A stretch of DNA of 64,000 nucleotides, taken from Marmoricola sp. URHB0036. Lineage in GTDB: Bacteria > Actinomycetota > Actinomycetes > Propionibacteriales > Nocardioidaceae. The position numbers and the translations under genes are program-made. Positions 26,770 through 38,815 of the stretch are shown in pieces. The notes under the pieces are model-generated. The model was given only the letters and a program-made list of their open reading frames with translations, was not told the origin of the DNA and did no database searches. Where the stretch lies: the NCBI RefSeq assembly GCF_000426045.1, contig NZ_AUEP01000005.1:1-64000 (forward strand). Reading direction: 5' to 3'. Position 1 is the first letter of the stretch; each line of letters starts with the position of its first letter.

Positions 26770-27702
26770 ATGGAAGCAGTGCCGGAGGCCGTCGTTCCGG
26801 AGGAACGCACGCGCATCGGCACGCCCGTCGACGGGGAGCGAGTGCTGGCCTCGCTCTCGCCCAGCCGCGCCTCCGACTTCCGCACCTGTCCGCTGCTCTA
26901 CCGCCTGCGGATGATCGACCGGCTCCCCGAGGAGCCCTCACCCGACGCGGTGCGCGGCACGGTCGTGCACAAGGTGCTCGAGGACCTGTTCGACCTCCCG
27001 GCCGCCGACCGCACGCCCGAGCGGGCGGAGGCGATGGTGCAGGACGCCTGGGAGTTCGTGCTCGACGCCGAGCCCGCGGCGGCGACCATGTTCGTGGGTG
27101 ACGAGGCCAACGACGCGGGCCTGGAGATCACGGCCTGGCTGGCCTCCTGCCGGGAGAGCCTGCGCAGCTACTTCGCACTCGAGGACCCGCGACGGCTCGA
27201 GCCGGCCGAGCGTGAGCTCTACGTCGAGGCACTGCTCGACTCGCGGCTGCTGCTGCGTGGTTTCGTGGATCGCATCGACATCGCCCCCGACGGCGCCATC
27301 CGCGTCGTCGACTACAAGACGGGCCGCTCCCCCGGTGTCGGCTTCGAGGCCAAGGCGCTGTTTCAGATGCGCTTCTACGCGCTGGTCATCTGGCGCACCC
27401 GGGGCGTGGTTCCCGCACTGCTGCGGTTGGTCTACCTCGGCGACGGTCAGATGGTCAGCTACGAGCCCGACGAGCAGGACCTGCTCGCCACCGAGCGCCT
27501 CGTCGAGGCGATCTGGCACGCCATCGAGTTCGCCCGCGAGACCGGGGAGTTCCAGCCCAGCCCGGGCTGGGCCTGCAGCTGGTGCAGCTTCCAGGCGCAC
27601 TGCCCGACGTTCGGCAACGAGCCGCCCCCGATGCCGGACCTCACAGCTCCTGCTGGTCCCGGTGGCGTTGGGCCCACAGGGCCGCTCCCGTCCGGTCCAT
27701 GA
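26770..27702 (+). CDS. RecB/Cas4-family PD-(D/E)XK exonuclease
   Basis: A 310-aa nuclease-like protein. The start SPSRASDFRTCPLLYRLRMIDRLPE and GTVVHKVLEDLF match the RecB-type fold. The catalytic Asp and Lys are in RIDIAPDGAIRVVDYKTG. One early Cys (RTCPLLY) and three late ones (WACSWCSFQAHCP) form the spacing of a 4Fe-4S cluster as in AddB/Cas4-like nucleases. No helicase domain is present. Mycobacterial Rv2119 is the positional equivalent. The ATG has TACGCT 6 nt upstream (leaderless). Its last 62 bp overlap the 3' end of the convergent response regulator gene. Confidence 0.9.
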   Translation: MEAVPEAVVPEERTRIGTPVDGERVLASLSPSRASDFRTCPLLYRLRMIDRLPEEPSPDAVRGTVVHKVLEDLFDLPAADRTPERAEAMVQDAWEFVLDAEPAAATMFVGDEANDAGLEITAWLASCRESLRSYFALEDPRRLEPAERELYVEALLDSRLLLRGFVDRIDIAPDGAIRVVDYKTGRSPGVGFEAKALFQMRFYALVIWRTRGVVPALLRLVYLGDGQMVSYEPDEQDLLATERLVEAIWHAIEFARETGEFQPSPGWACSWCSFQAHCPTFGNEPPPMPDLTAPAGPGGVGPTGPLPSGP

Positions 27703-28273
27703 CACCGATGGAGCTGAACACCGAAGTGAGGTGGGCCTTGACGGTCCGCTCGCTGATGCCGAGCCGCCGCGCTATCTGCTTGTTGGCCAGTCCCTGCCGC
27801 ACCAGCTCGAGCACCTCCAGCTCACGGGCGGTGAGGTCTCCGCCCGCCGAACGGCCGCGGGTGCGGGAGGTGAGCAGCTGACGGGCGACCCGGGGGTGGA
27901 GCGGTGAGTCACCGCGGGAGACCGAGCGGACGGCCTCGAGCAGCTCCTCGGGGTCGGTGTCCTTGAGCAGGTAGCCCACGGCGCCCGCGTCGAGCACGTC
28001 CACGATCCGCTCGGTGTCGGAGAAGGACGTGAGCACCAGCACCTGCGACCGTCCCGCCGACACGATCTCGCGGGTGGCGCGCACGCCGTCCATCTCGGGC
28101 ATCTGGAGGTCCATCAGCACGACGTCGGGCTCGAGCTCAGCTGCCTTGGCCACTGCCTCGACCCCGTTGGCCGCCTCGCCGACCACCTCGAGGTCGTCGG
28201 TGGTCGCGATCAGCCCCACCAGGCCGAGTCGCACCATGGTGTGGTCGTCGACCACGAGCACCCGCACCGTCAC
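27641..28273 (-). CDS. NarL/FixJ-family response regulator (orphan)
   Basis: A 210-aa regulator. The receiver domain has D9/D10 for Mg, D55 as phosphoacceptor (VVLMDLQMPEMDG) and the late YLLKD Lys. A LuxR-type helix-turn-helix lies near residues 145-205 (LTARELEVLELVRQGLANKQIARRLGISERTVKAHL). No histidine kinase gene adjoins it. The GTG at 28273 begins the receiver domain; longer starts only add low-complexity sequence. The start codon and its CATAAT -10 (7 nt upstream) lie inside a perfect 17-bp inverted repeat. The 3' end overlaps the RecB-like gene by 62 bp. Confidence 0.92.
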   Translation of the reverse strand: MTVRVLVVDDHTMVRLGLVGLIATTDDLEVVGEAANGVEAVAKAAELEPDVVLMDLQMPEMDGVRATREIVSAGRSQVLVLTSFSDTERIVDVLDAGAVGYLLKDTDPEELLEAVRSVSRGDSPLHPRVARQLLTSRTRGRSAGGDLTARELEVLELVRQGLANKQIARRLGISERTVKAHLTSVFSSIGVMDRTGAALWAQRHRDQQEL

Positions 28274-28302
28274 CCCGGCGATTATGCCGGGGTGACGGTG
28301 CG
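28263..28302. promoter_or_regulatory. Perfect 17-bp inverted repeat over the response regulator start
   Basis: Arms at 28263-28279 and 28286-28302 (CGCACCGTCACCCCGGC and complement) flank a 6-bp spacer GATTAT. Read on the minus strand, the spacer supplies most of a CATAAT -10 and the left arm includes the GTG start. It lies 20 bp past the stop of the upstream secreted-protein gene. It could be that gene's terminator, an autoregulatory operator, or both. Confidence 0.75.
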
Positions 28303-28322
28303 TGGGGGCGAGAAGCGCGCGG

Positions 28323-28730
28323 TCAGAACCGGATGGTGCCGCGGCAGATCTGCTGGGTGCCGGGGCGCTGCGCCCGGAACACGAACAAGTCGGTGCCGCT
28401 CCAGTTGCCGACGACCCGACGTACCTCGAAGGACCCGCTGGCACCGGCGGTCTTGCGCGACCCGCTGCCGGCGGCCAAGCCGTCGTGGGTGAGCGACCAG
28501 TTCCAGGTCTGACCGGCCTTGTTGCTGTCGATCTGGCCCTCGACCTCGATGCGGCCGTCCTCCGGGCTGGCCTTGAGCTTCCAGTGCGCGACGCCCTGGC
28601 AGCTGCCAGACGTACGAACGTCACTGCCGCCGCCCTTGGCGAGCGCGGGACCGCCCGTGGTGAGCAGGATGGCGGCGCCGAGGGCGACGGCCGGGGCGAG
28701 GATGCGGGTGGTGGTGCGAGTGCTGTTCAT
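28323..28730 (-). CDS. Small secreted protein, unknown function
   Basis: A 135-aa product with a clear signal peptide (RTTTRILAPAVALGAAILLTTGGPALA). The ~105-residue mature domain looks like a beta-sandwich, with two Cys (SGSCQGVAHWKLKASPEDGRIEVEGQID and TQQICRGTIRF) that could join its ends. I do not recognise a named family. The pattern resembles small actinobacterial extracellular domains of unknown role. The ATG at 28730 was chosen for its GGAGACC ribosome site and its position before the signal peptide. Confidence 0.8.
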   Translation of the reverse strand: MNSTRTTTRILAPAVALGAAILLTTGGPALAKGGGSDVRTSGSCQGVAHWKLKASPEDGRIEVEGQIDSNKAGQTWNWSLTHDGLAAGSGSRKTAGASGSFEVRRVVGNWSGTDLFVFRAQRPGTQQICRGTIRF

Positions 28731-28817
28731 GGTGGTCTCCAGGGCTCGGATGTCTGATGCCCTGACTCTCACCGTCTGGACGGTCCGGTTGCCATTGGAC
28801 GTGGGTACTACGACGCC

Positions 28818-29474
28818 CTACGGACGCAGGGCCAGGTCGGCCAGGTCGCGAGCACGCAGACCCTCGAGGCTGTCCCGGAACTCGCGACGGTGCCCCGCAG
28901 GGACCGGCACGTGGTGCGGGACCACGAGGACCTGACAACCGGCGGCCGCAGCCGAGGCGGCGCCCGTCGGTGAGTCCTCGATGGCGACCGTGTCACCGGG
29001 AGCGAAGCCGAGCAGCTCGGCAGCGCGGAGGTAGGCCTCCGGGTGCGGCTTGCCCTGGGTGACCTCGTCGCCGCAGACCAGCGCGTCGAAGGAACCCTCG
29101 GGGAGCGCCCGGAGCACTGGGTCGACGAACCGGCGCCACGACATCGTCACCAGCGCGCACGGCACCTCGAGGTCGCGGAGCTCGGAGAGCAGCTCGCGCG
29201 CTCCCGGGCGCCACGGGACCTCCTGCTCGACGCACACCACGACCCCGTCGAGCAGCTCCTCCACGATCTGCAGCGGCGTGCGGTCGATGCCCATGTGCAC
29301 CCGCATGTACTCGGCGGAGTCGAGCAGGTCGCCTCCCACCACCGCCATGCAGTCCTCGTCCGACCAGCGGCCGCCGTACTTCGCCGCCAGGGCGTACTCG
29401 CACTCCATCCAGTAGGGCTCGGTGTCGACCAGGGTGCCATCCATGTCCCAGAGGACGGCGGTGGGCAGCGACAT
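28818..29474 (-). CDS. HAD-superfamily phosphatase/phosphoglucomutase-like hydrolase
   Basis: A 218-aa soluble hydrolase. Motif I WDMDGTLVDTEPYW carries the nucleophile Asp and acid/base Asp; motif II is in LVTMS; motif III and IV residues are in KPHPEAYL and VAIEDSPTGAASA. The helical cap after motif I places it with beta-phosphoglucomutase/phosphoglycolate-type HADs (subfamily IA). The substrate cannot be assigned. It starts 2 bp after the metH stop, so it is probably translated with metH. Confidence 0.9.
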   Translation of the reverse strand: MSLPTAVLWDMDGTLVDTEPYWMECEYALAAKYGGRWSDEDCMAVVGGDLLDSAEYMRVHMGIDRTPLQIVEELLDGVVVCVEQEVPWRPGARELLSELRDLEVPCALVTMSWRRFVDPVLRALPEGSFDALVCGDEVTQGKPHPEAYLRAAELLGFAPGDTVAIEDSPTGAASAAAAGCQVLVVPHHVPVPAGHRREFRDSLEGLRARDLADLALRP

Positions 29475-29476
29475 GG

Positions 29477-33205
<3,729 letters not shown>

Positions 33206-33341
33206 CGGGCAACCTTTCGTGGTGGGCGGCGGGCTGCCGCACCCACCAGCCTACGGAGGCGACTCCGCGCGCCCCGGGAGATACCGGATCTTGACATGGC
33301 GTGTCCAACCAAGTTGCGCGAGGCCCAACTAGGCTGAATCC

Positions 33342-34193
33342 GTGATCGAGATCGAGGAAGTGCCGCACCTCGTGGAGCCCGTGATGGTGGCGGCCTTCGA
33401 GGGCTGGAACGACGCGGCCAGCGCAGCGACGGGCGTGGTCGACCACCTGATCGACGTCTGGGACGCCCAGGTGGTCGCGGTGGTGGACCCCGAGGAGTTC
33501 TACGACTTCCAGGTGAACCGGCCGACGGTGTCGACCACCGACGAGGGGATGCGGCGGATCACGTGGCCCTCGACCCAGGTGTACGTCGCCCGCCCGCCCG
33601 GCTCGCACCGCGACGTGGTGCTGCTGCGCGGCATCGAGCCGAACATGAAGTGGCGCCAGTTCTGCGCCGAGCTGCTCGCCTGCGCCGACGAGCTGGGCGT
33701 CGAGGTCGTGGTGACGCTCGGGGCGATGCTGGCCGAGACGCCGCACACCCGACCGATCCAGGTGAGCGGCACGGCCACCGAGCTCGACCTCGAGGACCGG
33801 CTCAAGCTGGAGCCGGCGACCTACGAGGGCCCGACCGGGATCGTCGGCGTCTTCCAGGACGCCTGTGCCCGGCTCGACGTACCCGCCGTGTCGTTCTGGG
33901 CAGCCGTACCCCACTACCTGCCGCAGCCCCCGTGCCCGAAGGCGACGCTGGCCCTCCTCGGCCAGGTCGAGGACCTGCTCGAGACGGCCATCCCCCTCGG
34001 CGACCTGCCCGAGGACAGCCGGGCCTGGGAGCGCGGCGTGGCCGAGCTGGCCGAGGAGGACGAGGACGTCGCGGAGTACGTCCGCAACCTCGAGGAGAGC
34101 CAGGACGCCTCCGAGCTCCCCGAGGCCAGCGGCGAGGCCATCGCCCGGGAGTTCGAGCGCTACCTGAAGCGGCGGGACGCGCCGGAGGAGTAG
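33342..34193 (+). CDS. PAC2-family protein (proteasome assembly chaperone-like fold)
   Basis: A 283-aa protein with the PAC2 signature: EPVMVAAFEGWNDAASAATGVVDHL at the start, then LLRGIEPNMKWRQFCAELL and a conserved VTLGAMLAETPHTRP. The acidic C-terminal part is probably helical. The family is related in fold to eukaryotic proteasome assembly chaperone 2. Mycobacterial Rv2125 is the positional equivalent, between metH and mshC. A role in proteasome assembly is plausible from name and fold but unproven in bacteria. The GTG has TAGGCT exactly 6 nt upstream (leaderless). Confidence 0.9.
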   Translation: MIEIEEVPHLVEPVMVAAFEGWNDAASAATGVVDHLIDVWDAQVVAVVDPEEFYDFQVNRPTVSTTDEGMRRITWPSTQVYVARPPGSHRDVVLLRGIEPNMKWRQFCAELLACADELGVEVVVTLGAMLAETPHTRPIQVSGTATELDLEDRLKLEPATYEGPTGIVGVFQDACARLDVPAVSFWAAVPHYLPQPPCPKATLALLGQVEDLLETAIPLGDLPEDSRAWERGVAELAEEDEDVAEYVRNLEESQDASELPEASGEAIAREFERYLKRRDAPEE

Positions 34194-34201
34194 GCGTCGG
34201 C

Positions 34202-34288
34202 GGTTTCACAACACGTGTTGTTGAACCGGGCGATGCGAACGGAGCCTTGGTCGCAACCCACCAACTTCGCAGCACGTGTTGGGAAACC
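34202..34288. terminator. Long inverted repeat between PAC2 and mshC genes
   Basis: Arms at 34202-34220 (GGTTTCACAACACGTGTTG) and 34270-34288 pair at 17 of 19 positions around a 49-nt interior. The left arm is itself near-palindromic (ACAACACGTGTTGT). A further inverted pair GGTCGCA/TGCGACC lies at 34249-34255 and 34290-34296. The element fills the gap between convergent genes and probably terminates both. Confidence 0.6.
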
Positions 34289-34303
34289 CTGCGACCAGTG
34301 GGA

Positions 34304-35533
34304 TCAGACCGCGATCCCCAATGCCGCATCGACCAGCCGGCGGATGACCTCGCCGGCGCCGGGCTCGGTGTCGTCGCCGAAGTCGGTGGCGTCGGCCCAG
34401 TGGTCGATCAGGCGCAGGGCGGTCGGGGCGTCGAGGTCCTCGGCCAGGGCGGCGAGTACGTCGGTCACGACCGCCGCCGTCGGGGCACCGGCACCCTTGG
34501 CGACGGCGGACCGCCACTTCTCGAGTCGGGCGCCGGCGGCGGAGACGTCGGCCTCGTCCCACTCCCAGTCACTGCGGTAGTGGTGTCCCAGCAGGACGAG
34601 CCGGATGACCATCGGGTCGAGGCCCGCCTCGCGCAGCTTGGAGACCAGCACCAGGTTGCCCTTGGACTTCGACATCTTCTCGCCGTCGAGCCCGACCATC
34701 CCGGCGTGCACGTAGGCCTGGGCGAACCGGGAGTCGGGGTCCACGACCTGGGCCTCCGACGCGCTCATCTCGTGGTGCGGAAAGACGAGGTCGCTGCCGC
34801 CACCCTGCACGTCGATGGCGGCGCCGAGGTGGTGTCGGGCGATGGCCGAGCACTCGACGTGCCAGCCGGGTCGGCCGCGTCCGAAGGAGGAGTCCCAGGC
34901 CGGCTCGCCGGGCCTCTCGTGCTGCCAGACGAGACAGTCGAGGGGATCCTTCTTGCCGGCGCGCTCGGGGTCTCCCCCGCGGTCCGCGAACACCTCGAGC
35001 ATCTGCTCGCGGGTCCAGCCTGAGACCTCACCGAAGGCAGGGTCGCGGGTGACGGAGAAGTAGAGGTCGCCGTCGACGTCGTACACGCTCCCGGCCTGCT
35101 GGAGGTCCTCGATCATCGGCACGATCAGCGGGATGGCCTCGACGGCGCCGACGTACGCCTCGGGCGCGAGCACCCGAAGGGCCTCCATGTCGGTGCGGAA
35201 CAGCTGGGTCTCGCGCTCGGCGAGCTCGACCCAGTCCTGGCCGGTGGCGTCCGCGCGCTCGAGCAGCGGGTCGTCGACGTCGGTCACGTTCTGCACGTAG
35301 CGCACGTCGTGTCCCGCCGAGCGCCACGCCCGGTTGAGCAGGTCGAAGGCGACGTACGTCGCGGCGTGGCCCATGTGGGTGGCGTCGTACGGCGTGATCC
35401 CGCAGACGTACATCCGGGCCGGTCCGTCCGCGGGTGTCACGTCGCGCAGTGCGCGGGTGGAGCTGTCGAATACCCGGACGGCCGGTCCGCGCGCCGGAGG
35501 TGTCCCGGGGTCGGGAGAGGTCCATGCACGCAT
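34304..35533 (-). CDS. mshC: Mycothiol ligase MshC (Cys:GlcN-Ins ligase)
   Basis: A 409-aa class I aminoacyl-tRNA-synthetase-like enzyme that joins cysteine to GlcN-inositol with ATP in mycothiol synthesis. It resembles CysRS but starts with the MshC pattern [26 protein letters not shown] (zinc Cys and HIGH-like THMGH). It carries KMSKSKGN and a short C-terminal helical domain without the tRNA anticodon-binding part. The ATG has TAGGCT 7 nt upstream. It lies next to three companions often found with mshC. Presence of mshC means the cell uses mycothiol as its low-molecular-weight thiol. Confidence 0.95.
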   Translation of the reverse strand: MRAWTSPDPGTPPARGPAVRVFDSSTRALRDVTPADGPARMYVCGITPYDATHMGHAATYVAFDLLNRAWRSAGHDVRYVQNVTDVDDPLLERADATGQDWVELAERETQLFRTDMEALRVLAPEAYVGAVEAIPLIVPMIEDLQQAGSVYDVDGDLYFSVTRDPAFGEVSGWTREQMLEVFADRGGDPERAGKKDPLDCLVWQHERPGEPAWDSSFGRGRPGWHVECSAIARHHLGAAIDVQGGGSDLVFPHHEMSASEAQVVDPDSRFAQAYVHAGMVGLDGEKMSKSKGNLVLVSKLREAGLDPMVIRLVLLGHHYRSDWEWDEADVSAAGARLEKWRSAVAKGAGAPTAAVVTDVLAALAEDLDAPTALRLIDHWADATDFGDDTEPGAGEVIRRLVDAALGIAV

Positions 35534-35557
35534 GCAGCGGAGCCTATCGGCCGGGTC

Positions 35558-36358
35558 TCAGAAGGGCGGCCACGGGATCGACGGCCAGCCACCGGCGGGG
35601 ACCGGGAACCGACCCTTGGCCAGCAGGCGCTCGCTGCGGCGCTCGATCGCATCGACCTCGCGCACCGTGAGCAGGTCCTCGAGCTGCTCACGCAGGTCAC
35701 CGGCCAGGCCGTCGAGGACACTCTCGATGCCGGCGCTCTCGGCCCGCGACAGTCGCTGCCCGGCCCAGCCCCACAGCACGGTGCGGAGCTTGTCCTCGAC
35801 GTGGAAGCACACTCCGTGGTCGACGCCGTAGCGATGGCCGTCGCGCATCGGCAGGACGTGGCCGCCCTTGCGGTCGGTGTTGTTGGTGACGATGTCGAAG
35901 ACGGCCATCCGGCGCAGCGGCTCGGAGTCCTCGTGCACGAGTGCGACCGGCTCGTCGCGGGCACCGGTCGCGTCGAGCACGTGCAGGTAACCCGCCGGCA
36001 GCTCGCCCTCGGGGACGACGTCGACCGGGTCGGGGACGTCCTCGGGACCTTCCTCGGGCTCCATCCACAGCTGCACCATGCCCGGGCCGGCCGGGCCGTC
36101 GCGCAGGACGGTCGGTGGGACCACGTCCCACCCGAGGTGGTCGGAGATCACCCAGGCGGCGTACTCCCGGGCCGCGAGGGTGCCGTCGGTGAAGTCCCAC
36201 AGCGGCCGCTCCCCCGAGCTCGGCTTGTAGACGCACTGCACACCCGCCTCGCCCAGCCGGGCGAGGAAGGTGTGGTTCGAGGCGGGCATGATCCGGCCGA
36301 GCACGACCAGCTGGCCGTCGAGGAGCGTGGAGGGCGCGGGGGCGGACATGTCGGTCAC
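35558..36358 (-). CDS. SCO1664-family protein (PI3/4-kinase-like fold)
   Basis: A 266-aa actinobacterial protein of the family conserved next to mshC. Motifs that recall a phosphoinositide-kinase-like active site are VCVYKPSSGERPLWDF (a possible ATP-binding Lys), FDIVTNNTDRKGGHVL and YGVDHGVCFH, with the Asp/Asn/Asp residues expected for Mg-ATP. The true substrate is unknown. It begins 6 bp after the DUF3090 gene stop and runs toward mshC, so it is part of the phosphatase-DUF3090-SCO1664 run. Confidence 0.85.
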   Translation of the reverse strand: MTDMSAPAPSTLLDGQLVVLGRIMPASNHTFLARLGEAGVQCVYKPSSGERPLWDFTDGTLAAREYAAWVISDHLGWDVVPPTVLRDGPAGPGMVQLWMEPEEGPEDVPDPVDVVPEGELPAGYLHVLDATGARDEPVALVHEDSEPLRRMAVFDIVTNNTDRKGGHVLPMRDGHRYGVDHGVCFHVEDKLRTVLWGWAGQRLSRAESAGIESVLDGLAGDLREQLEDLLTVREVDAIERRSERLLAKGRFPVPAGGWPSIPWPPF

Positions 36359-36364
36359 GTCGGC

Positions 36365-36958
36365 TCAGGCTTGGGACCGGCGGTACCCGTTGGAGCGCGG
36401 GCAGAGGTGACCGTCGGCGTCGATCGGGCCGCCGCAGAACGGGCACGGCGCGCGACCTGCGGCCACGACCGACTCGGCCCGAGCGGCGAACGAACGTGCC
36501 ATGGCGGGCGGCATCCGCACCAGCAGCACCTCCTCGGGCTCGGGCTCCTCGATCGGCAGGTCGATCAGCTCCTGCTCGGCGGCATCGACGGGCAGCTCAA
36601 CCTCCACCTCGGCCACCGGGAAGACCTCGATCACCACGCGCTCGTCGCCCGCGTCCCACGACAACGTGATGGTGCCGGCGCGGAACTCCTCCTGGAGCGG
36701 CTGCTCGAGGGGCTCGTTGTCGATCAGGGCGACCGGTGTCATGGCCGGGATCGTCGTCGCGGAGTCCTCGGCCTGGATCAGCTCGTCGAGCAGCTCGGCC
36801 ACCCGCTCGCCGAGGATCTGCACCTGCTGCTTCTCCAGCGCCACCGAGGTGACCTGTGCGCCGGCGCGGGCCTGCAGGAAGAAGGTGCGGCTTCCGGGCT
36901 CGCCGACCGTGCCCGGCACGAAGCGCTCGGGCGGGTCGAAACGATGGATGACCGGCAT
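36365..36958 (-). CDS. DUF3090 family protein with C-terminal zinc ribbon
   Basis: A 197-aa actinobacterial protein of unknown function that clusters with mshC. It starts with VIHRFDPPERFVPGTVGEPGSRTFFLQA, the family signature. A C-terminal CPFCGGPIDADGHLCPRSN looks like a zinc-binding or structural knuckle. The ATG at 36958 was chosen: a TAGGCT -10 ends 7 nt upstream, and the longer frame adds only basic residues. It lies 10 bp after the phosphatase gene. Confidence 0.88.
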   Translation of the reverse strand: MPVIHRFDPPERFVPGTVGEPGSRTFFLQARAGAQVTSVALEKQQVQILGERVAELLDELIQAEDSATTIPAMTPVALIDNEPLEQPLQEEFRAGTITLSWDAGDERVVIEVFPVAEVEVELPVDAAEQELIDLPIEEPEPEEVLLVRMPPAMARSFAARAESVVAAGRAPCPFCGGPIDADGHLCPRSNGYRRSQA

Positions 36959-36968
36959 GGCTCCGAGC

Positions 36969-37682
36969 CTAGACAGTGCCCGAAGTCGTCGTGGTCGCAG
37001 GACCGGCACCGCCGCCGACGACCGCGTCGCTGGAGCGCGTACGACGCTTGCGGGGCTTGCTCGCCAGGTGCGCCAGCGACCCGGCGCTCGAGTTCATGGT
37101 GAGCACGAAGGCGCGATGGGGCGTGTAGCGGACCACCGAGAGACTCCCGGGGTCGACGGCAATCCGCTGGAAGGCGTCGAGGTGCATCCCGAGGGCGTCG
37201 GCCAGGATCGCCTTGATCGGGTCTCCGTGGGACACCGCCAGCCAGACGGCGTTCTCGTCGGCCGCGTCCTCGACGGCCGCGTCCCGGGCGCGGATGGCGG
37301 CGACGACCCGGGCGGACATCTCCTGCAAGGACTCGCCGCCGGGGAAGCGCGCCCCCGACGGTTGCACCTGCACGGTCCGCCAGAGCTTCTCCTTGGCCAG
37401 CCGCTTGATCTCCTGGCCGGTCCACTCGCCGTAGTCGCACTCCAGCAGTCGCCGGTCACTCACGGCCCGCAGCCCCGGGGCCATCAGCTTCGCGGTCTCC
37501 CGGCATCGTTCGAGCGGGCTCGTCACGACCGCGGTCAGCGGCAGCCCGGTGAGCCGCTCGGCGGCCAGCCGCGCCTGCGCGATGCCGGTCTCGTCGAGGT
37601 GGACGCCCTTGGTCCGTCCGGCCAGGACACCGCCGGTGTTGGCCGCGGTGCGTCCGTGCCGGGCCAGGATCACGGTTGCCAT
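36969..37682 (-). CDS. Histidine phosphatase family protein (MSMEG_4193-like)
   Basis: A 237-aa member of the phosphoglycerate-mutase-like superfamily. The catalytic motif is LARHGRTAANTGGVLAGR (RHG, residues ~8-10), with the second Arg/Glu region in TSPLERCRETAKLM and the late His in AVSHGDPIKAIL. It begins the run that includes DUF3090 and SCO1664 genes beside mshC. The natural substrate is unknown. The ATG at 37682 has TACGCT exactly 6 nt upstream, so it is leaderless. A Thr-rich C-terminal tail ends the protein. Confidence 0.9.
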   Translation of the reverse strand: MATVILARHGRTAANTGGVLAGRTKGVHLDETGIAQARLAAERLTGLPLTAVVTSPLERCRETAKLMAPGLRAVSDRRLLECDYGEWTGQEIKRLAKEKLWRTVQVQPSGARFPGGESLQEMSARVVAAIRARDAAVEDAADENAVWLAVSHGDPIKAILADALGMHLDAFQRIAVDPGSLSVVRYTPHRAFVLTMNSSAGSLAHLASKPRKRRTRSSDAVVGGGAGPATTTTSGTV

Positions 37683-37756
37683 GCGGGGAGCGTACGCGGC
37701 TCTCATATCCGCAGGGGTGTCGCACATCGGTCGCGGACAGCACCTAGCCTGCTGGT

Positions 37757-38737
37757 GTGATCGTCGACAACGCGCTGTACCGCAACGGGGAACGGGTCGA
37801 CCTGGATGTCGACACCCATGACCTGGCCAGTGTGCGGGCCAAGGCAACGGGCGCCGACGACTTCGTCTGGGTGGGTCTCTACGAGCCCGAGAGCGACGAG
37901 CTCGCAGCCGTCGCCGACCTCTACGACCTGCACGAGCTCGCGGTCGAGGACGCGCTCGCGGCCCACCAGCGGCCCAAGGTCGAGCGCTATGGCGACTCGT
38001 TGTTCATCGTGCTCAAGACGCTCTGGTACGTCGACGAGCGGGATGCCGTCGAGACCGGCGAGATCAGCATGTTCGTCGGCCACAAGTTCGTCATCACCGT
38101 CCGCCACGGCGAGGGCGGTGGCCTGCACGACGCACGGATGCGTCTCGAGGAGGCCAGCAACGTGCTGGCCCACGGCCCCTCCGCGGTGGTGTACGCCGTG
38201 TGCGATGCCATCGTCGACCACTACGAGGAAGTGGCCGGTTCGTTGCAGGAGGACGTCGACGAGGTCGAGCAGTCGGTGTTCTCGACCGAGCGCACCAACG
38301 ACTCCGCCCGCATCTACGTCCTCAAGCGCGAGCTGGCCGAGATGCGCCGGGCGGTGATGCCCCTGCGCGAGCCGATGAACAAGTTCACGGCCGGGGCCGT
38401 GCACGGCATCCACAGCGACGCCGGGCCCTACTTCCGCGACGTCGCCGACCACCTCAACCGGGTGGCGGAGACGATCGACACCCTGGACTCGCTGCTCTCG
38501 ACCGCCTTCGACGCCCACATCGCGCAGATCTCGATCCAGCAGAACAACGACATGCGCACCATCTCCGCCGCGGCCGGCATCATCGTGGCTCCGACGATCG
38601 TGGGCAGCATCTACGGGATGAACTTCAGCAAGATGCCCGAGCTGCACTGGACCCTGGGCTACCCGATGGCGATCGGGTTGATGGTGCTGAGCTCGCTGAT
38701 CGTCTACATCATCAGCAAGCGCGCCGGCTGGCTGTGA
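37757..38737 (+). CDS. corA: CorA-family magnesium/cobalt transporter
   Basis: A 326-aa pentameric divalent-cation channel. It has an N-terminal cytoplasmic alpha/beta domain, a long stalk helix (residues ~150-260), and two C-terminal TM helices. The selectivity motif YGMNFSKMPEL follows the first helix (VAPTIVGSIYGMNF). The C-terminal end ISKRAGWL is basic as usual. The GTG has TAGCCT 6 nt upstream (leaderless). It is divergent from the phosphatase run and convergent with uppP, with a strong hairpin between. Confidence 0.94.
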   Translation: MIVDNALYRNGERVDLDVDTHDLASVRAKATGADDFVWVGLYEPESDELAAVADLYDLHELAVEDALAAHQRPKVERYGDSLFIVLKTLWYVDERDAVETGEISMFVGHKFVITVRHGEGGGLHDARMRLEEASNVLAHGPSAVVYAVCDAIVDHYEEVAGSLQEDVDEVEQSVFSTERTNDSARIYVLKRELAEMRRAVMPLREPMNKFTAGAVHGIHSDAGPYFRDVADHLNRVAETIDTLDSLLSTAFDAHIAQISIQQNNDMRTISAAAGIIVAPTIVGSIYGMNFSKMPELHWTLGYPMAIGLMVLSSLIVYIISKRAGWL

Positions 38738-38755
38738 CCTCGTGGCTGGTCCGGT

Positions 38756-38799
38756 GCGTCATACGAATCGTGGCCTTGAAGCCACAGTTCGTATGACGC
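38756..38799. terminator. Bidirectional hairpin between corA and uppP
   Basis: A 12-bp perfect outer stem (GCGTCATACGAA, 38756-38767, with 38788-38799) and an inner 5-bp stem GTGGC/GCCAC around a 6-nt loop. It lies 18 bp after corA and 16 bp from the uppP stop, so it can serve both. Confidence 0.8.
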
Positions 38800-38815
38800 A
38801 AGAGGGGCTGGGGGC

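Noticed and set aside
28286-28492. Plus-strand gene starting from the mirrored GTG in the 28.27-kb inverted repeat
   Set aside because: The palindrome creates a mirrored -10 and GTG, but the frame is antisense to the secreted-protein gene and has no recognisable product.
33206-33341. Cobalamin or SAM riboswitch before metH
   Set aside because: The gap is short, shared with the leaderless PAC2 gene, and no B12-box or SAM-type core is visible; metH has a plain AAAGGT ribosome site.
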